In this document: one piece after another, positions 8,325-21,158 of the stretch
Numbering within the stretch: the stretch's first letter is position 1
How the letters are laid out: each line of letters starts with the position of its first letter
Source: Nigerium massiliense
GTDB lineage: Bacteria > Actinomycetota > Actinomycetes > Propionibacteriales > Propionibacteriaceae
Assembly: GCF_000826085.1 (NCBI RefSeq)
Contig: NZ_CCYM01000002.1
Coordinates: forward strand, 496,001-560,000
Direction: 5' to 3'
Length of the DNA stretch: 64,000 nucleotides
Notes under the pieces: model-generated
The model's database searches: none
What the model was told of the DNA's origin: nothing
Seen by the model: the letters and a program-made list of their open reading frames with translations, nothing else
Made by a program: the position numbers and the translations under genes

Positions 8325-9529
8325 GGCGTCACCTCCACGAGGCTGCCCTGGCCCCTCACGCGCCCGCGCAGGTGGCCCGACAGGGCGACGATGGCGGCCA
8401 TGGCCACCGGCATGATGATGAGCGCGATGCGCAGCGACGTGGCGTCCGAGACGAATCCCACCAGCGGCGGCATGATGACGAATCCCAGCCGCAGGATCCA
8501 GTTCACGACCACGAGTCCAGCGCCGTGCGGCAGCCCCGCCAGCTCGTCGGCGGTGGCGTAGACCGCCGGGACGATCGTCGCGACCCCCCACCCGGCGCAG
8601 GCGTAGCCGATCAGGACGAGCGGGACGGACGGGAACAGCAGCGCCAGCCCCATGCCGGCGGCACCGAGGGTGCAGCCGACCTGCGCGACCCGCCGGTTGC
8701 CGAACCGGTCGACGAGGCGGTCGCCGGTGAGGCGTCCGATCGTCTGCGCGCCGACCAGGGAAACGACGCCCAACCCCGCCACCGCCGGGGAGGCGCCGAG
8801 GTCGCCGCGCAGGAACAGCGCGCTCCAGCTGAAGCCGGCGTCCTCGATGCTAGCGCCGAACGCCGCGATCAGGCCGAGGGCGATCAGCGGCCACCACATC
8901 GCCCGCGGGACGCGGGCCGGCGGGGCGGCGTCCGACTGGGCGTCGGGCTCCTTGTCGTGCCCGGGCAGCAGATGCGGGCGCAGCAGCACGTTGATGAGGA
9001 TCAGCAGCGCGCCGAACCCGAGGGCGTGCCAGGGCAGCGGCAGCGCGATGCCGGCGAAGAACGCGCCGACCAGGCCGCCGCAGACCGCGCCGAAGCTCCA
9101 GAACGCGTGGAACGCGTTGTTGATCGACCGGCCGTAGCCGCGCTGCACGCGCAAGCCGTGGCTGTTCATCGCGATGTCGGTGTAGACGTCGACCGAACTC
9201 ATGAGGAACACGAACGCCGCGAACAGCCACGGGTTCGGCGCGTTGAGCACCAGCCCCGCGAAGACCACCTGCGCGACCTGCGCCCACGTGGCGACGCGCG
9301 CCGAGCCGAACCGGCGCAGCAGCGGGCTGGTGAACGCGCCCGCGATCAGCGCGCCGAACGGCCCGACGGCGAGCGCCAGGCCGAAGAAGGCGTTGGGGAT
9401 GTCGAGGTTGTCCTTCACCAGGGGGTAGCGCGGAACGACCGACGCGATGGTGGCGCCGTTGAGCCAGAAGAGGGCGGCGACGGCCCAGCGGGCGCGGCGC
9501 AGCCGCAGGGACGGGGTCGGTGCGTTCAT
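8321..9529 (-). CDS. MFS transporter (YbjJ-like)
   Basis: About 402 residues with some 12 hydrophobic segments. The N-terminal ARWAVAALFWLNGATIASVVPRYPLVK, the region SSVDVYTDIAMNSHG and the loop ETIGRLTGDRLVDRFG-like SLVGAQTIGRLTGDRL resemble the YbjJ/fucose-permease-related group of MFS proteins. Substrate unknown. Start ATG 9529 follows AGGAACC; an earlier in-frame codon at 9574 has no support and would run into the isocitrate dehydrogenase terminator region. The stop overlaps the start of the YbaK gene, so both form one transcript. Confidence 0.85.
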   Translation of the reverse strand: MNAPTPSLRLRRARWAVAALFWLNGATIASVVPRYPLVKDNLDIPNAFFGLALAVGPFGALIAGAFTSPLLRRFGSARVATWAQVAQVVFAGLVLNAPNPWLFAAFVFLMSSVDVYTDIAMNSHGLRVQRGYGRSINNAFHAFWSFGAVCGGLVGAFFAGIALPLPWHALGFGALLILINVLLRPHLLPGHDKEPDAQSDAAPPARVPRAMWWPLIALGLIAAFGASIEDAGFSWSALFLRGDLGASPAVAGLGVVSLVGAQTIGRLTGDRLVDRFGNRRVAQVGCTLGAAGMGLALLFPSVPLVLIGYACAGWGVATIVPAVYATADELAGLPHGAGLVVVNWILRLGFVIMPPLVGFVSDATSLRIALIIMPVAMAAIVALSGHLRGRVRGQGSLVEVTP

Positions 9530-9565
9530 GGTTCCTATCGCGGACAGCTCGGGACAGACGAGGGC

Positions 9566-9592
9566 TCCCGGCACCCTCAGCGGATGCCGGGA
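9566..9592 (-). terminator. Hairpin terminator after isocitrate dehydrogenase
   Basis: TCCCGGCA (9566-9573) pairs with TGCCGGGA (9585-9592), an 8-bp stem with an 11-nt loop, 14 bases past the isocitrate dehydrogenase stop. Confidence 0.5.
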
Positions 9593-9605
9593 ACCAGCCG
9601 GTGGA

Positions 9606-11849
<2,244 letters not shown>

Positions 11850-12085
11850 TCACGAATGGTCGCAGGTATCCCGCTCACCCTATCGACGCGCATGGTCCCG
11901 GGCCAACGACCCCTGTCTGGGGCCACCCCGGCACGGAGTCGCGGCCGATCACAACTTGAAATTGTTAACACCCGGCCTCAGGTGGACTTTCTCAGCCTCT
12001 TCACAGCCAAATCACGCGGAGGATACGGTTCCCCCACGCGCGATCCCGCGTTGCCCTCCGTAGCCCCGAAAGGCTGGGACCACCC

Positions 12086-15000
12086 TTGCGACGAAGCAAA
12101 ATCCTGATCGCCACGGGCATCTTCGCCCTGGCACTGCCTGCGACGGCGGCCTCCGCCGCCCCCAACCCGGCGGACAAGTTCCTGCCGGCGCCCTCGTCGG
12201 GACGCATTGATTCCTCGGTCCTCCCGGCATCCCTCCAGGACGATTCCCGCGTCGACGTCATCGTGCAGATGAAGGGCGATCCGGTCGCCGTCGTCGAGGC
12301 CAAGACGCCCGGCACGCTCTCGAGCTCGCAGCGCGCGTCGATCCGCTCGAAGCTGGCCAAGCAGCAGGACGCGATCTCCGGCGACATCGCCCGCAAGGGA
12401 GGCCGCATCGAGGCCACGATGCAGTCGGCGTACAACGGCATCCGGGTGAGCGTGAAGCGCAACCAGGTGCCGGCCATCGCCAAGCTGAGCAACGTTGCGG
12501 GCATCCACGGCGTCACCACGTTCACGCGGAACAACGCCACCAGCGTCCCGTTCCTCGGCGTCCCGCAGGTGTGGAAGAACACCGGCTACACCGGCAAGAA
12601 CGTCCGGGTCGCCATCATCGACACCGGCATCGACTACACCCACGCCGACTTCGGCGGTCCGGGCACCGTCGAGGCCTACACCAAGGCGCACGCCACCGAG
12701 ACGCAGCCGGCCGATCCGGCGCTGTTCGGCCCGAACGCCCCGCGCGTTAAGGGCGGCTGGGACTTCGTGGGCGACAACTACGACGCCAACAAGCCCGACT
12801 CCGTCGCGAAGCCGGACCCGAACCCGCTCGACTGCCAGGGGCACGGCAGCCACGTCGCCGGCACCACCGCCGGTGGCGGCGTGACCGCCGACGGCAAGGC
12901 CTACACCGGCCCGTACGACGACACCACCCCGTCGAAGAAGTTCAAGGTGGGCCCGGGCGTCGCCCCGCAGGCCGACCTGTACGCGGTGCGCGTCTTCGGC
13001 TGCTCCGGCTCGACCAACGTCACCACCGAGGCCATCGACTGGGCCGTCAAGAACGGCATGAACGTCGTCAACATGTCGCTCGGCTCGCCGTACGGCCGGG
13101 TCGACGATCCGACCGCCGTGGCCGCCGCCAACGCGGTCGCCTCCGGCGTCGTCGTCGTCACGTCCGCGGGCAACAGCGGCCCCAACCCGTACATCACGGG
13201 CGCTCCGGGCGTCGGCCGCGGGGTCATCTCCGTCGCCGCGATGGACGCCACCGAGTCCTACCCCGGCGCGAACATCAAGCTGCCGGACGGCTCGACGGTC
13301 GGTGCGGTGAACGCCAACGGCGCCCCCATTCCGACCACCCCGTTCACCGTCGTCGTCCTGAAGGACGACCCGGCCACGACCGAGGACGAGTCCCTCGGCT
13401 GCTCCACCGAGGCCTACACGAAGAACGGCGTCAACTCCGCCAGCCAGCTCGCGGTGTCCAAGCGCGGCACCTGCGCCCGCGTCGCCAAGGCGATCTGGGC
13501 GCAGAAGGCCGGCGCCGGCGCCGCCCTGATGATCAACAACGCGCCGATCTTCCCGCCGTACGAGGGCGAGATCACCGAGGACCCGGACACCGGCGAGAAG
13601 TACACGGTCACGATCCCGTTCCTCGGCGTCCGCTCCACCGACGGCCCCAAGATCGTCGCCGCCGAGGGCAAGCAGGTCACGCTCGCGGCCGCGCCGCTGG
13701 CCAACCCGGGCTTCCGCAAGTACGGCTCGTTCTCGTCCGGCGGCCCGCGTAACGGCGACTCCGGCCTGAAGCCGGCCGTCAGCGCGCCGGGCGTCTCGAT
13801 CGCGTCCGCGGGCGTTGGCACCGGCAGCGACGTCGCCATCATGTCCGGCACCTCGATGGCGTCCCCGCACGTCGCCGGCGTCGCCGCGCTGACCGTGCAG
13901 GCCCACCCGGGCTGGACGGCGTCCGACGTCTCCGCGGCGATCGTCTCCACCGCCGATCCGTCCGGCCAGCTCGACTACCGCCTCACGCTGGGCGGCGCGG
14001 GTCTGGTCGACACGGCGCAGTCGGTGAGCACCAAGGCGATCGCCACCGGCGACACCTACGTCGCCAACGGCATGACCTACAAGGAGCCGAGCCTCTCCTT
14101 CGGCTTCCAGGAGTCGACGACCAACTTCCGGGGTTCCAAGACGGTCACGGTCATCAACCACGGCACGAAGGCGATGACGTTCACCGCGTCCAACGAGGCC
14201 ACCCCGCAGTCGCGTCCGGCGACCGTGCGGTTCAGCCCCGCCAAGGTGACCGTCCAGCCCGGCGGCCAGGCCACGCTGAAGGTGAACCTCACCGCCCGCG
14301 TCAAGGACGTCATGACCTCGACGATGTCGAAGGACCAGTTCAACTTCCGGGAGGTCTCCGGCAACGTGAAGCTGACCTCCGGCAACGAGACCCTGCGGGT
14401 TCCCTACCTGCTGGTTCCCCGCGGGGACACCAAGCTGACGGCCACCTCCGTCGGCGCGATCAAGCAGAACGGCACCACCCAGGTGCGGCTGGCCAACCGC
14501 GGCGGCGCGTACGCCGCCAACGCGGACTTCTTCACCTGGGGTCTGCAGGACGCCGCCGGCGACGTCACCCGGGCCGGTTCCGCGCCGGCCAACGGTGAGG
14601 ACAAGCTGACGGTCCCGACCGGTCTCGACCTGCGGGCCGCGGGTGTCCAGGCGTCCGACATGGCCGGCGGCGGCAAGATGCTGGTCTTCGCGATCAACAA
14701 CCACGACCGGTTCTCGAACGCGGCCACCAACGAGTACGACGTCAACATCGACACGAACGGCGACAACAAGCCGGACTACGTCGTGCTGGCTGCCGACTCG
14801 GGCCAGATCCGCTCCGGTGACGCCGACGGCCTCTCCGAGGTCTTCGTCTACAACGTGGCGACCAAGGCGCTCAGCTCGTCCGGGTACCTCAGCGTCGCCC
14901 CGACCGACAGCGGCACCGTGCTGCTGCCCGTCGAGGCCGCCGACCTCGGGCTGACGCAGGCCAAGGGTCCGTTCTCGTACTCGGTGATGAGCTCCTCCCT

Positions 15001-15229
15001 CGAGGGCCCGTTCAGCGACACCATGAGCGGCGTCGCCACGTACAACCCGTGGAACAAGGCGATCTCCGACGACCACTTCGTGACCGTCGGCATCAACAAG
15101 ACCGCCACCCAGACCCTCTCGTCGAACGGTGCCGCCTTCGCGCAGCAGAAGCCGCTCGGCTCGATGGTCGTCTCGCTCGACAACGCGGCCGGCGCCCCGG
15201 AGGCCATCCTCCTGCCGGCGGCCAAGTAA
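12086..15229 (+). CDS. Secreted S8 family subtilisin-like serine protease with PA domain
   Basis: 1047 residues. A cleavable Sec signal (about 1-24: basic start, ATGIFALALPATAASA) is followed by an I9-type propeptide (about 50-145, DVIVQMKGDP...). The peptidase domain has Asp179 (VAIIDTGIDYTHADFG), His253 (GHGSHVAGT) and Ser590 (GTSMASPHVAG). A PA insert (about 440-520; GCSTEAY...GTCARV...GAALMINN) splits the catalytic domain, as in lactocepin/C5a-peptidase relatives. Beyond about residue 680 are Fn3-like beta domains and no LPXTG or membrane anchor, so the enzyme is probably released. The start is TTG 12086 with AAAGG upstream; signal-peptide shape supports it. Likely an extracellular degradative protease. 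Confidence 0.93.
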   Translation: MRRSKILIATGIFALALPATAASAAPNPADKFLPAPSSGRIDSSVLPASLQDDSRVDVIVQMKGDPVAVVEAKTPGTLSSSQRASIRSKLAKQQDAISGDIARKGGRIEATMQSAYNGIRVSVKRNQVPAIAKLSNVAGIHGVTTFTRNNATSVPFLGVPQVWKNTGYTGKNVRVAIIDTGIDYTHADFGGPGTVEAYTKAHATETQPADPALFGPNAPRVKGGWDFVGDNYDANKPDSVAKPDPNPLDCQGHGSHVAGTTAGGGVTADGKAYTGPYDDTTPSKKFKVGPGVAPQADLYAVRVFGCSGSTNVTTEAIDWAVKNGMNVVNMSLGSPYGRVDDPTAVAAANAVASGVVVVTSAGNSGPNPYITGAPGVGRGVISVAAMDATESYPGANIKLPDGSTVGAVNANGAPIPTTPFTVVVLKDDPATTEDESLGCSTEAYTKNGVNSASQLAVSKRGTCARVAKAIWAQKAGAGAALMINNAPIFPPYEGEITEDPDTGEKYTVTIPFLGVRSTDGPKIVAAEGKQVTLAAAPLANPGFRKYGSFSSGGPRNGDSGLKPAVSAPGVSIASAGVGTGSDVAIMSGTSMASPHVAGVAALTVQAHPGWTASDVSAAIVSTADPSGQLDYRLTLGGAGLVDTAQSVSTKAIATGDTYVANGMTYKEPSLSFGFQESTTNFRGSKTVTVINHGTKAMTFTASNEATPQSRPATVRFSPAKVTVQPGGQATLKVNLTARVKDVMTSTMSKDQFNFREVSGNVKLTSGNETLRVPYLLVPRGDTKLTATSVGAIKQNGTTQVRLANRGGAYAANADFFTWGLQDAAGDVTRAGSAPANGEDKLTVPTGLDLRAAGVQASDMAGGGKMLVFAINNHDRFSNAATNEYDVNIDTNGDNKPDYVVLAADSGQIRSGDADGLSEVFVYNVATKALSSSGYLSVAPTDSGTVLLPVEAADLGLTQAKGPFSYSVMSSSLEGPFSDTMSGVATYNPWNKAISDDHFVTVGINKTATQTLSSNGAAFAQQKPLGSMVVSLDNAAGAPEAILLPAAK

Positions 15230-15243
15230 CCCGCTAGACCAGC

Positions 15244-15273
15244 AGCGCCCCGCCGATCAGTCGGCGGGGCGCT
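15244..15273. terminator. Bidirectional terminator after the subtilase
   Basis: AGCGCCCCGCCGA (15244-15256) pairs perfectly with TCGGCGGGGCGCT (15261-15273) around TCAG; GTTG follows. Serves the subtilase and possibly the facing lipoprotein gene. Confidence 0.8.
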
Positions 15274-15326
15274 GTTGCGCGTCCGGGGTCAGGCGGGGCG
15301 GGCACACACAGCCGCGGGGCGCACCG

Positions 15327-15753
15327 TCAGCGGATGCCTTCGCACAGCATCGGCGTGCCGCCGCGACCGAATCGGTAGTCGTACTGCTCGCCGCCGGCCT
15401 CGACGATCACCCAGAGGCCCTCCTCGATGGCCTGGGTGTACATGCGCCCGGGCTGGGGGCAGCCGAGCGAGCCGTTCGGCCAGGTGACCGCCTCGCTTTT
15501 GACGACCGTGATCTCGTCGGTGACGCCCCGGGCGGCGAGGTCGTCCTGGATCGCCGTGCGCCGATCGCCGGGCAGGTCGACGGGCGTGCCCGAGGGGCTG
15601 GGGCCCATGGGCGGGGCGGTCTGGAACGGCAGGCTGGGCGGGGTTCGGGCTGGGGGTCACGGTGGCTCCTTGACAGGCGGTGAGGCACGTGAGGGCGCAG
15701 GCTGCCGCGAGGGCGGCGCTGAGCCGCGGGGAGGGACGCCGGCGTCCGTTCAT
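15327..15753 (-). pseudogene. Small lipoprotein gene with an apparent frameshift
   Basis: ATG 15753 behind GAGGAG starts a clear lipoprotein signal (RLSAALAAACALTCLTAC, lipobox Cys near residue 28). The frame then becomes nonsense-like, while the neighbouring frame carries a recognisable small domain: DLAARGVTDEITVVKSEAVTW, NGSLGCPQPGRMYTQA, GLWVIVEAGGEQYDYRFG, GTPMLCE, ending at 15327. This domain is common in small secreted actinobacterial proteins of unknown function. One extra base in the C-rich stretch around 15640-15665 would explain the break. I cannot tell a true lesion from a homopolymer error; if it is an error, the product is a lipoprotein of about 140 residues. Confidence 0.65.
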
Positions 15754-15849
15754 CTCGACTCCTCGGACCGGATGGATGTGCTGCTCCCAGCCTAAGGCGC
15801 ACCGCAAGGTCGGTTGATTCTGGCCCCTTCGGCCGCGAGTCTGGGGGCC

Positions 15850-17583
15850 ATGACATCACCTCAGCGTGGCAACGCCCGCCCGTCCGTGCTCGACGATCCG
15901 CAGTGGTGGCGTTCCGCCGTGGTGTACCAGATCTATCCGCGCTCGTTCGCCGACGCGAACGGCGACGGCACGGGCGACGTCCGCGGCATGATCGACCGGC
16001 TGCCCTACCTGGCGGAGCTGGGCGTGGACGCCGTGTGGGTGAGCCCCTGGTATCCGTCCCCGCTGCTGGACGGCGGCTACGACGTCGCCGACTACCGCGA
16101 CATCTCCCCCGACTACGGGACGCTGGCCGACGCCGACGCGTTCGTCTCCCGCGCGCACGAGCTGGGCCTGCGGGTCCTCATCGACCTCGTGCCGAACCAC
16201 AGCTCCTGGGAGCACCCCTGGTTCAAGGCCGCGGTGGCGGCCGGTCCCGGCTCGACGGAGCGCGACCTGTTCATCTTCCGCGATGGCCGTGGCCCGGGAG
16301 GCGACGAGCCCCCGAACAACTGGGGCGGTATGTTCGGCGGCCCGGCGTGGACGCGGGTGACGGAGCCCGATGGGACGCCCGGCCAGTGGTACCTGCACCT
16401 GTTCGACCCGAGCCAGCCCGACTGGAACTGGACCAACCCGAAGGTCGCCGACGAGTTCGACTCGATCCTGCGGTTTTGGTTCGACCGCGGCGTGGACGGG
16501 TTCCGCATCGACGTGGCGAACTCGATGGCCAAGGACATGGCGCTGCCGGACGTCCGGGTCGATCCGCTGACCGGCTACGGCACCACCGAGTCCTTCGAGG
16601 GCGCGCCCGCCTGGGACCACGCCGACCTGCCGCCCATCCACCGCCGCTGGCGCGAGGTCGCGGACTCCTATGCCGACACCGAACTCGGCCCCCGCGTCTT
16701 CGTGGCCGAGGCCTACCTCGACCCCATCGAGCGGCTGATCCGCTACGTCGACCCCGGACGCCTGCACACCACGTTCAACTTCGACGCGATGCTGTCGCAG
16801 TGGTCGGCCGACTCTCAGCGAGCGGTGATCACCAAGACCCTGGTCGCCCACCACACGGTCGGCGCGCCCGCCACCTGGGTGCTGGGGAACCACGACAACG
16901 TCCGCGTCGCGACCCGGTACGGCAAAGCGGTCACCGGCATCGACTTCTCCGCCGACGACCCATTCAGCCTGTCCTCGCTGGAGTTCGATCAGCAGGTGGC
17001 GGCGATGCCGGTCGACATCGAGCTCGGACGCCGCCGCGCCCGCGCGGCCGCGCTGCTCGAGCTGGCGCTGCCCGGCGGGGCGTACGTCTACCAGGGCGAG
17101 GAGCTCGGGCTCGACGAGGTCGAGGACCTGCCCGAGGACTCCCTGCAGGACCCGACCTGGGAGCGTTCCGGGCACACGGTGCGCGGCCGGGACGGCTGCC
17201 GCGTCCCGCTGCCGTGGTCGGGCACCGAGCCGCCGTTCGGGTTCGGCCCGTCCGACCGGCAGCCCTGGCTGCCTCAGCCGGAGCACTGGGCGGGACTCAC
17301 GGTGCAGGCGCAGTCCGACGACCCGACCAGCACGCTGAACCTGTATCGCGCGGCGCTGGCCGAGCGGCACGCCAATCCGGCGCTCGGCGACGGCGTCCTC
17401 GACTGGCACCCGCTCAACGGTGGCGACGTGGTGGCGTTCACCCGCGGTGACCGCTTCGCCTGCGTGGTGAACTTCGGCGCCGCCGAGGTGGACCTCCCCG
17501 CGGGGTCCGAGGTGATCGTCGCGTCGTCCCCCGTCGACGGCGGACGCCTGCCGGGCTACGCCGCGGTCTGGCTACGCCTGTGA
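15850..17583 (+). CDS. GH13 family alpha-glucosidase
   Basis: 577 residues, cytoplasmic (no signal peptide). Hydrolyses alpha-glucosidic bonds in malto- or isomalto-oligosaccharides, trehalose or sucrose. GH13 conserved regions are visible: VVYQIYPRSFADANGDG, DLVPNHSS, GFRIDVANSMAKD (nucleophile Asp221), FVAEAY (acid/base Glu287) and LGNHDNVR (Asp349). The NHDN pattern and YQGEELG fit GH13 alpha-glucosidases (oligo-1,6/aglA-like) rather than trehalose synthase. ATG 15850 is taken as the start; an earlier in-frame codon at 15814 lacks support. Its stop overlaps the GTG of the next gene. Confidence 0.92.
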   Translation: MTSPQRGNARPSVLDDPQWWRSAVVYQIYPRSFADANGDGTGDVRGMIDRLPYLAELGVDAVWVSPWYPSPLLDGGYDVADYRDISPDYGTLADADAFVSRAHELGLRVLIDLVPNHSSWEHPWFKAAVAAGPGSTERDLFIFRDGRGPGGDEPPNNWGGMFGGPAWTRVTEPDGTPGQWYLHLFDPSQPDWNWTNPKVADEFDSILRFWFDRGVDGFRIDVANSMAKDMALPDVRVDPLTGYGTTESFEGAPAWDHADLPPIHRRWREVADSYADTELGPRVFVAEAYLDPIERLIRYVDPGRLHTTFNFDAMLSQWSADSQRAVITKTLVAHHTVGAPATWVLGNHDNVRVATRYGKAVTGIDFSADDPFSLSSLEFDQQVAAMPVDIELGRRRARAAALLELALPGGAYVYQGEELGLDEVEDLPEDSLQDPTWERSGHTVRGRDGCRVPLPWSGTEPPFGFGPSDRQPWLPQPEHWAGLTVQAQSDDPTSTLNLYRAALAERHANPALGDGVLDWHPLNGGDVVAFTRGDRFACVVNFGAAEVDLPAGSEVIVASSPVDGGRLPGYAAVWLRL

Positions 17584-17960
17584 GCGACGTCGGCGGTCGC
17601 TCCAGCGCGGTCGACCGCTACATCGCGGGGTCGGGCGAGAAGCAGCGCGAGCTCATGACCGAGCTGCGGGCGTTGATCGCGGAACTGGCGCCGGAGGCGT
17701 CCGAGAAGATCAGCTACGGCATGCCGACGTTCGACCTCAACGGCAACCTGGTGCACTTCGCCGCGTTCGACCGCCACGTCGGCTTCTACCCCGGCGCGGA
17801 CGGGGTCGCGTTCGCCGAGGACCGGCTCGCCGGGTTCACCCACGCGAAGGGGTCCATCCGGTTCCCGCTCGACCGGCCGCTGCCCGTCGAACTCGTCCGC
17901 GACATCGTGGAGTTCCGCGTCGCGCAGAATCGGGCTAAGCCGACCAAGCGGCGGCGCTGA
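17580..17960 (+). CDS. DUF1801 (YdhG-like) protein
   Basis: 126 residues with the DUF1801 pattern: VDRYIAGSGEKQRELMTELRALI, PEASEKISYGMPTF, HFAAFDRHVGFYPG and GSIRFPLDRPLP. The fold is shared with Bacillus YdhG (Fra), reported as a frataxin-like iron chaperone; here the role is not established. GTG 17580 overlaps the TGA of the alpha-glucosidase (GTGA), so translation is coupled. A lysine/arginine-rich end (PTKRRR) closes the protein. Confidence 0.87.
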   Translation: MSDVGGRSSAVDRYIAGSGEKQRELMTELRALIAELAPEASEKISYGMPTFDLNGNLVHFAAFDRHVGFYPGADGVAFAEDRLAGFTHAKGSIRFPLDRPLPVELVRDIVEFRVAQNRAKPTKRRR

Positions 17961-18014
17961 GCGGCGGCAACCCGGCGGTCCCGCTGCCGCGACGTGCTGG
18001 CAGAAGACGCACGA

Positions 18015-18046
18015 AGGCCCCGGCCAGCCGATGCTGTCCGGGGCCT
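18015..18046. terminator. Hairpin terminator between convergent genes
   Basis: AGGCCCCGG (18015-18023) pairs with CCGGGGCCT (18038-18046) around a 14-nt loop, midway between the DUF1801 stop and the facing membrane-protein stop. Confidence 0.6.
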
Positions 18047-18058
18047 CGGGTTGTCGGA

Positions 18059-19462
18059 TCAGGACAGCGGCTCGTCGGGGCGGCGGCCGTCGTAGCGCCC
18101 CTCGTCCCTCGGGCGTCCGTCGTCGGCCCGGCCGCCCTGGTCGCCGAACGAAGCGTCGGTAGCGCCCGGGTCCTGCTCAACGGGCCGGCGGAACGTCTGG
18201 TCGTCCTGGCCCGTGGGCTGCTGCCACCGCTCGGGCTGCTGGCCGTACTGACCGCCCTGGTCGGGGCGAGCGGACTGGCCGTACTGCTGCTGGCCGTCCA
18301 GGTTCTGCTGCCCGTACTGCTGTCCGTACTGGTTCTGCTGGTCCCCGTACTGGTTCGGCTGCCCGTACTGCTGCTGGGCGTAGCCGTCCTGCTGGCCGTA
18401 CTGGTTGGGCTGGCCGTACTCACCCTGCTGTGGGTACTGGCCGTACTGGTCCGGCTGACCGCCGGCGCCCCGTTCGACGCCGGGCTGGGCGTAGCCGCCG
18501 GCCACCGCGGAGCCGTTCGGCGCCTGCGGGTAGGCGCCGACCGGCTGACCGGCGCGCTGGTCGCGGGCGAGCTGATCGAGGTACATGACGCTGACGTAGA
18601 TCTGCACGAACGGCGTGATGAGCAGCGACACCACGAGCCAGATGAGCGACACGATCACGACCATCGCGATGGCGCCGGGCGGCAGGGAGCCGCGGCTCGA
18701 GACTCGGGCCAGCGACGGCCCGAGCAGGGCGATCGACACGAAGTACAGCACCAGGAACACCGCGTCGATCGCGAGGACGCCGACGATGTAGGTGCCCAGG
18801 GTCCGCCAGAAGTGCCCCTTGGTCAGCTGCCAGGACCGGCCGAGCGAGTCGAACCCGCCGCGTCCCTCGAGAGCCATCGTGGGGATCAGGTAGATCCACC
18901 GCACGCTGAAGAAGACGATCACCGCGATCAACGCCAGGTAGAGCAACATCCCGACGCCCATCATCGACGTCGCGGTGCCGACCGACCCGCGGCTTCCGGT
19001 GCCCGAGAACAGCGCGCCGAGGCCGCCGAACATCATGCCGAGGATCAGCGCGATGACGAACATCCCCACGTAGAGGAGCACGAGGAGGCCGAAGATCTTC
19101 ATCATCATGCCCCGGGTGCGCTCGATGAGGTCACCGAAGGTGGGTTGCCGGCCGGACGCCAGGTCGTACGTCGCCAGGCTCATCATCCCGTAGGCGCGGT
19201 ACTGAAGCAGGGAGGCGGCGATCGTGCCGACGATCAGCACGAGGCCGGCGACGAGCGCCAGGCCGGGGTTGGGCTGGCTGCGTTGGGCCGTGGCGGCGAG
19301 CATGATCGCGATACCGATGCCGATGACCACGAAGAGCAGCACCAACGGGAGCAGGAGTAGTCCGATGAAGAGGAACGGCCGCGATTTGAGCACCGCGAGC
19401 GCTCCGGAGAAGACGTCGCCGACGCCCATGGGGCTCGGCCGTAGCTGTGGGGCGGTTGCCAT
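18059..19462 (-). CDS. Polytopic membrane protein with Q/Y/G-rich cytoplasmic tail
   Basis: 467 residues. The first two thirds have about six hydrophobic segments (for example FLFIGLLLLPLVLLFVVIGIGI and LVLIVGTIAASLLQYRAYG) in the pattern of the glycerophosphodiester-phosphodiesterase membrane-domain family; no catalytic domain is attached. The last 150 residues are low-complexity, with repeated QYGQ, QPNQY and QQNQYG units, ending in an Asp/Arg-rich stretch. Start ATG 19462 is chosen over ATG 19471 because TACGAT (complement of 19470-19475) lies exactly 7 nt upstream, a leaderless arrangement. Function unknown; it is convergent with DUF1801 and lies after the AmmeMemoRadiSam genes on the same strand. 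Confidence 0.85.
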   Translation of the reverse strand: MATAPQLRPSPMGVGDVFSGALAVLKSRPFLFIGLLLLPLVLLFVVIGIGIAIMLAATAQRSQPNPGLALVAGLVLIVGTIAASLLQYRAYGMMSLATYDLASGRQPTFGDLIERTRGMMMKIFGLLVLLYVGMFVIALILGMMFGGLGALFSGTGSRGSVGTATSMMGVGMLLYLALIAVIVFFSVRWIYLIPTMALEGRGGFDSLGRSWQLTKGHFWRTLGTYIVGVLAIDAVFLVLYFVSIALLGPSLARVSSRGSLPPGAIAMVVIVSLIWLVVSLLITPFVQIYVSVMYLDQLARDQRAGQPVGAYPQAPNGSAVAGGYAQPGVERGAGGQPDQYGQYPQQGEYGQPNQYGQQDGYAQQQYGQPNQYGDQQNQYGQQYGQQNLDGQQQYGQSARPDQGGQYGQQPERWQQPTGQDDQTFRRPVEQDPGATDASFGDQGGRADDGRPRDEGRYDGRRPDEPLS

Positions 19463-19512
19463 GGCCGTCATCGTAGGGAACGCCCGGACCAGGGCCCGTG
19501 CGTCCCACTACG

Positions 19513-20606
<1,094 letters not shown>

Positions 20607-20610
<4 letters not shown>

Positions 20611-21158
20611 TCCTCCCAGGCCGTGACGGTGTAGCGGGACAGCCGGGTGCCGTCGCCCCAGCCCCGGACCCCGGCCTTGCGGTAGAGGTGGCCGAGGAAC
20701 TCCCGCGGGGTAGGCAGTTGCTCCCACACCTGCGGCAGAAACGTCCCCCGGCGTGACCCGTCCGCCAGGATCACGCCGTCGACGCCCGGGCGCAACGCGC
20801 TCAGCGCCTCGTCCTCGGACGCCGCTGGCAGCGGTTCCGGGGCCGACAGCACCGACACCTCGACGCGGACGCCGTCCAGCTCCCGCCGGGTCAGCGCTGG
20901 GAAGCGCGGATCGCGGACGGCCGCGGCGATCGCGTTGGCGGTGACGTCCTCGCCCAGCGGACGCCAGGCTTCCAGCGAGCCGATGCACCCGCGCAGGCGT
21001 CCGGCCTCGGTGAGGGTGACGAACGCCGCGCCGGGATCGGCGAGCCAGGAGGGCTGGGTGGGCACGGCGAGGCCGCGTCCCTCGAGGTGCGCGGCGATGG
21101 CTGCGCGGGCCAGCGGCAACAGCACCTTGCCCGCGTCCGGCGGAAGGGTCTGGGTCAT
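20607..21158 (-). CDS. amrA: AmmeMemoRadiSam system protein A (AMMECR1 domain)
   Basis: 183 residues covering one AMMECR1 domain, with the hallmark LRGCIGS, RDPRFPALTRREL, VEVSVLSAPEPL, GVDGVIL and GTFLPQVWEQLP motifs. The invariant LRGCIG Cys is thought to lie in a ligand pocket; the biochemical role is unknown. Start ATG 21158 follows GAGGAGG and overlaps the AmrB stop (ATGA). Middle gene of amrB-amrA-amrS, with single-nucleotide-step coupling on both sides. Confidence 0.95.

Noticed and set aside
11940..11965. AT-rich imperfect inverted repeat upstream of the subtilase as an operator
   Set aside because: Arms of only four to five bases with mismatches; not distinguishable from chance.
11978..15076. 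1032-codon minus-strand frame opposite the subtilase
   Set aside because: Complete antisense shadow; the subtilase has signal peptide, propeptide and catalytic triad on the plus strand.
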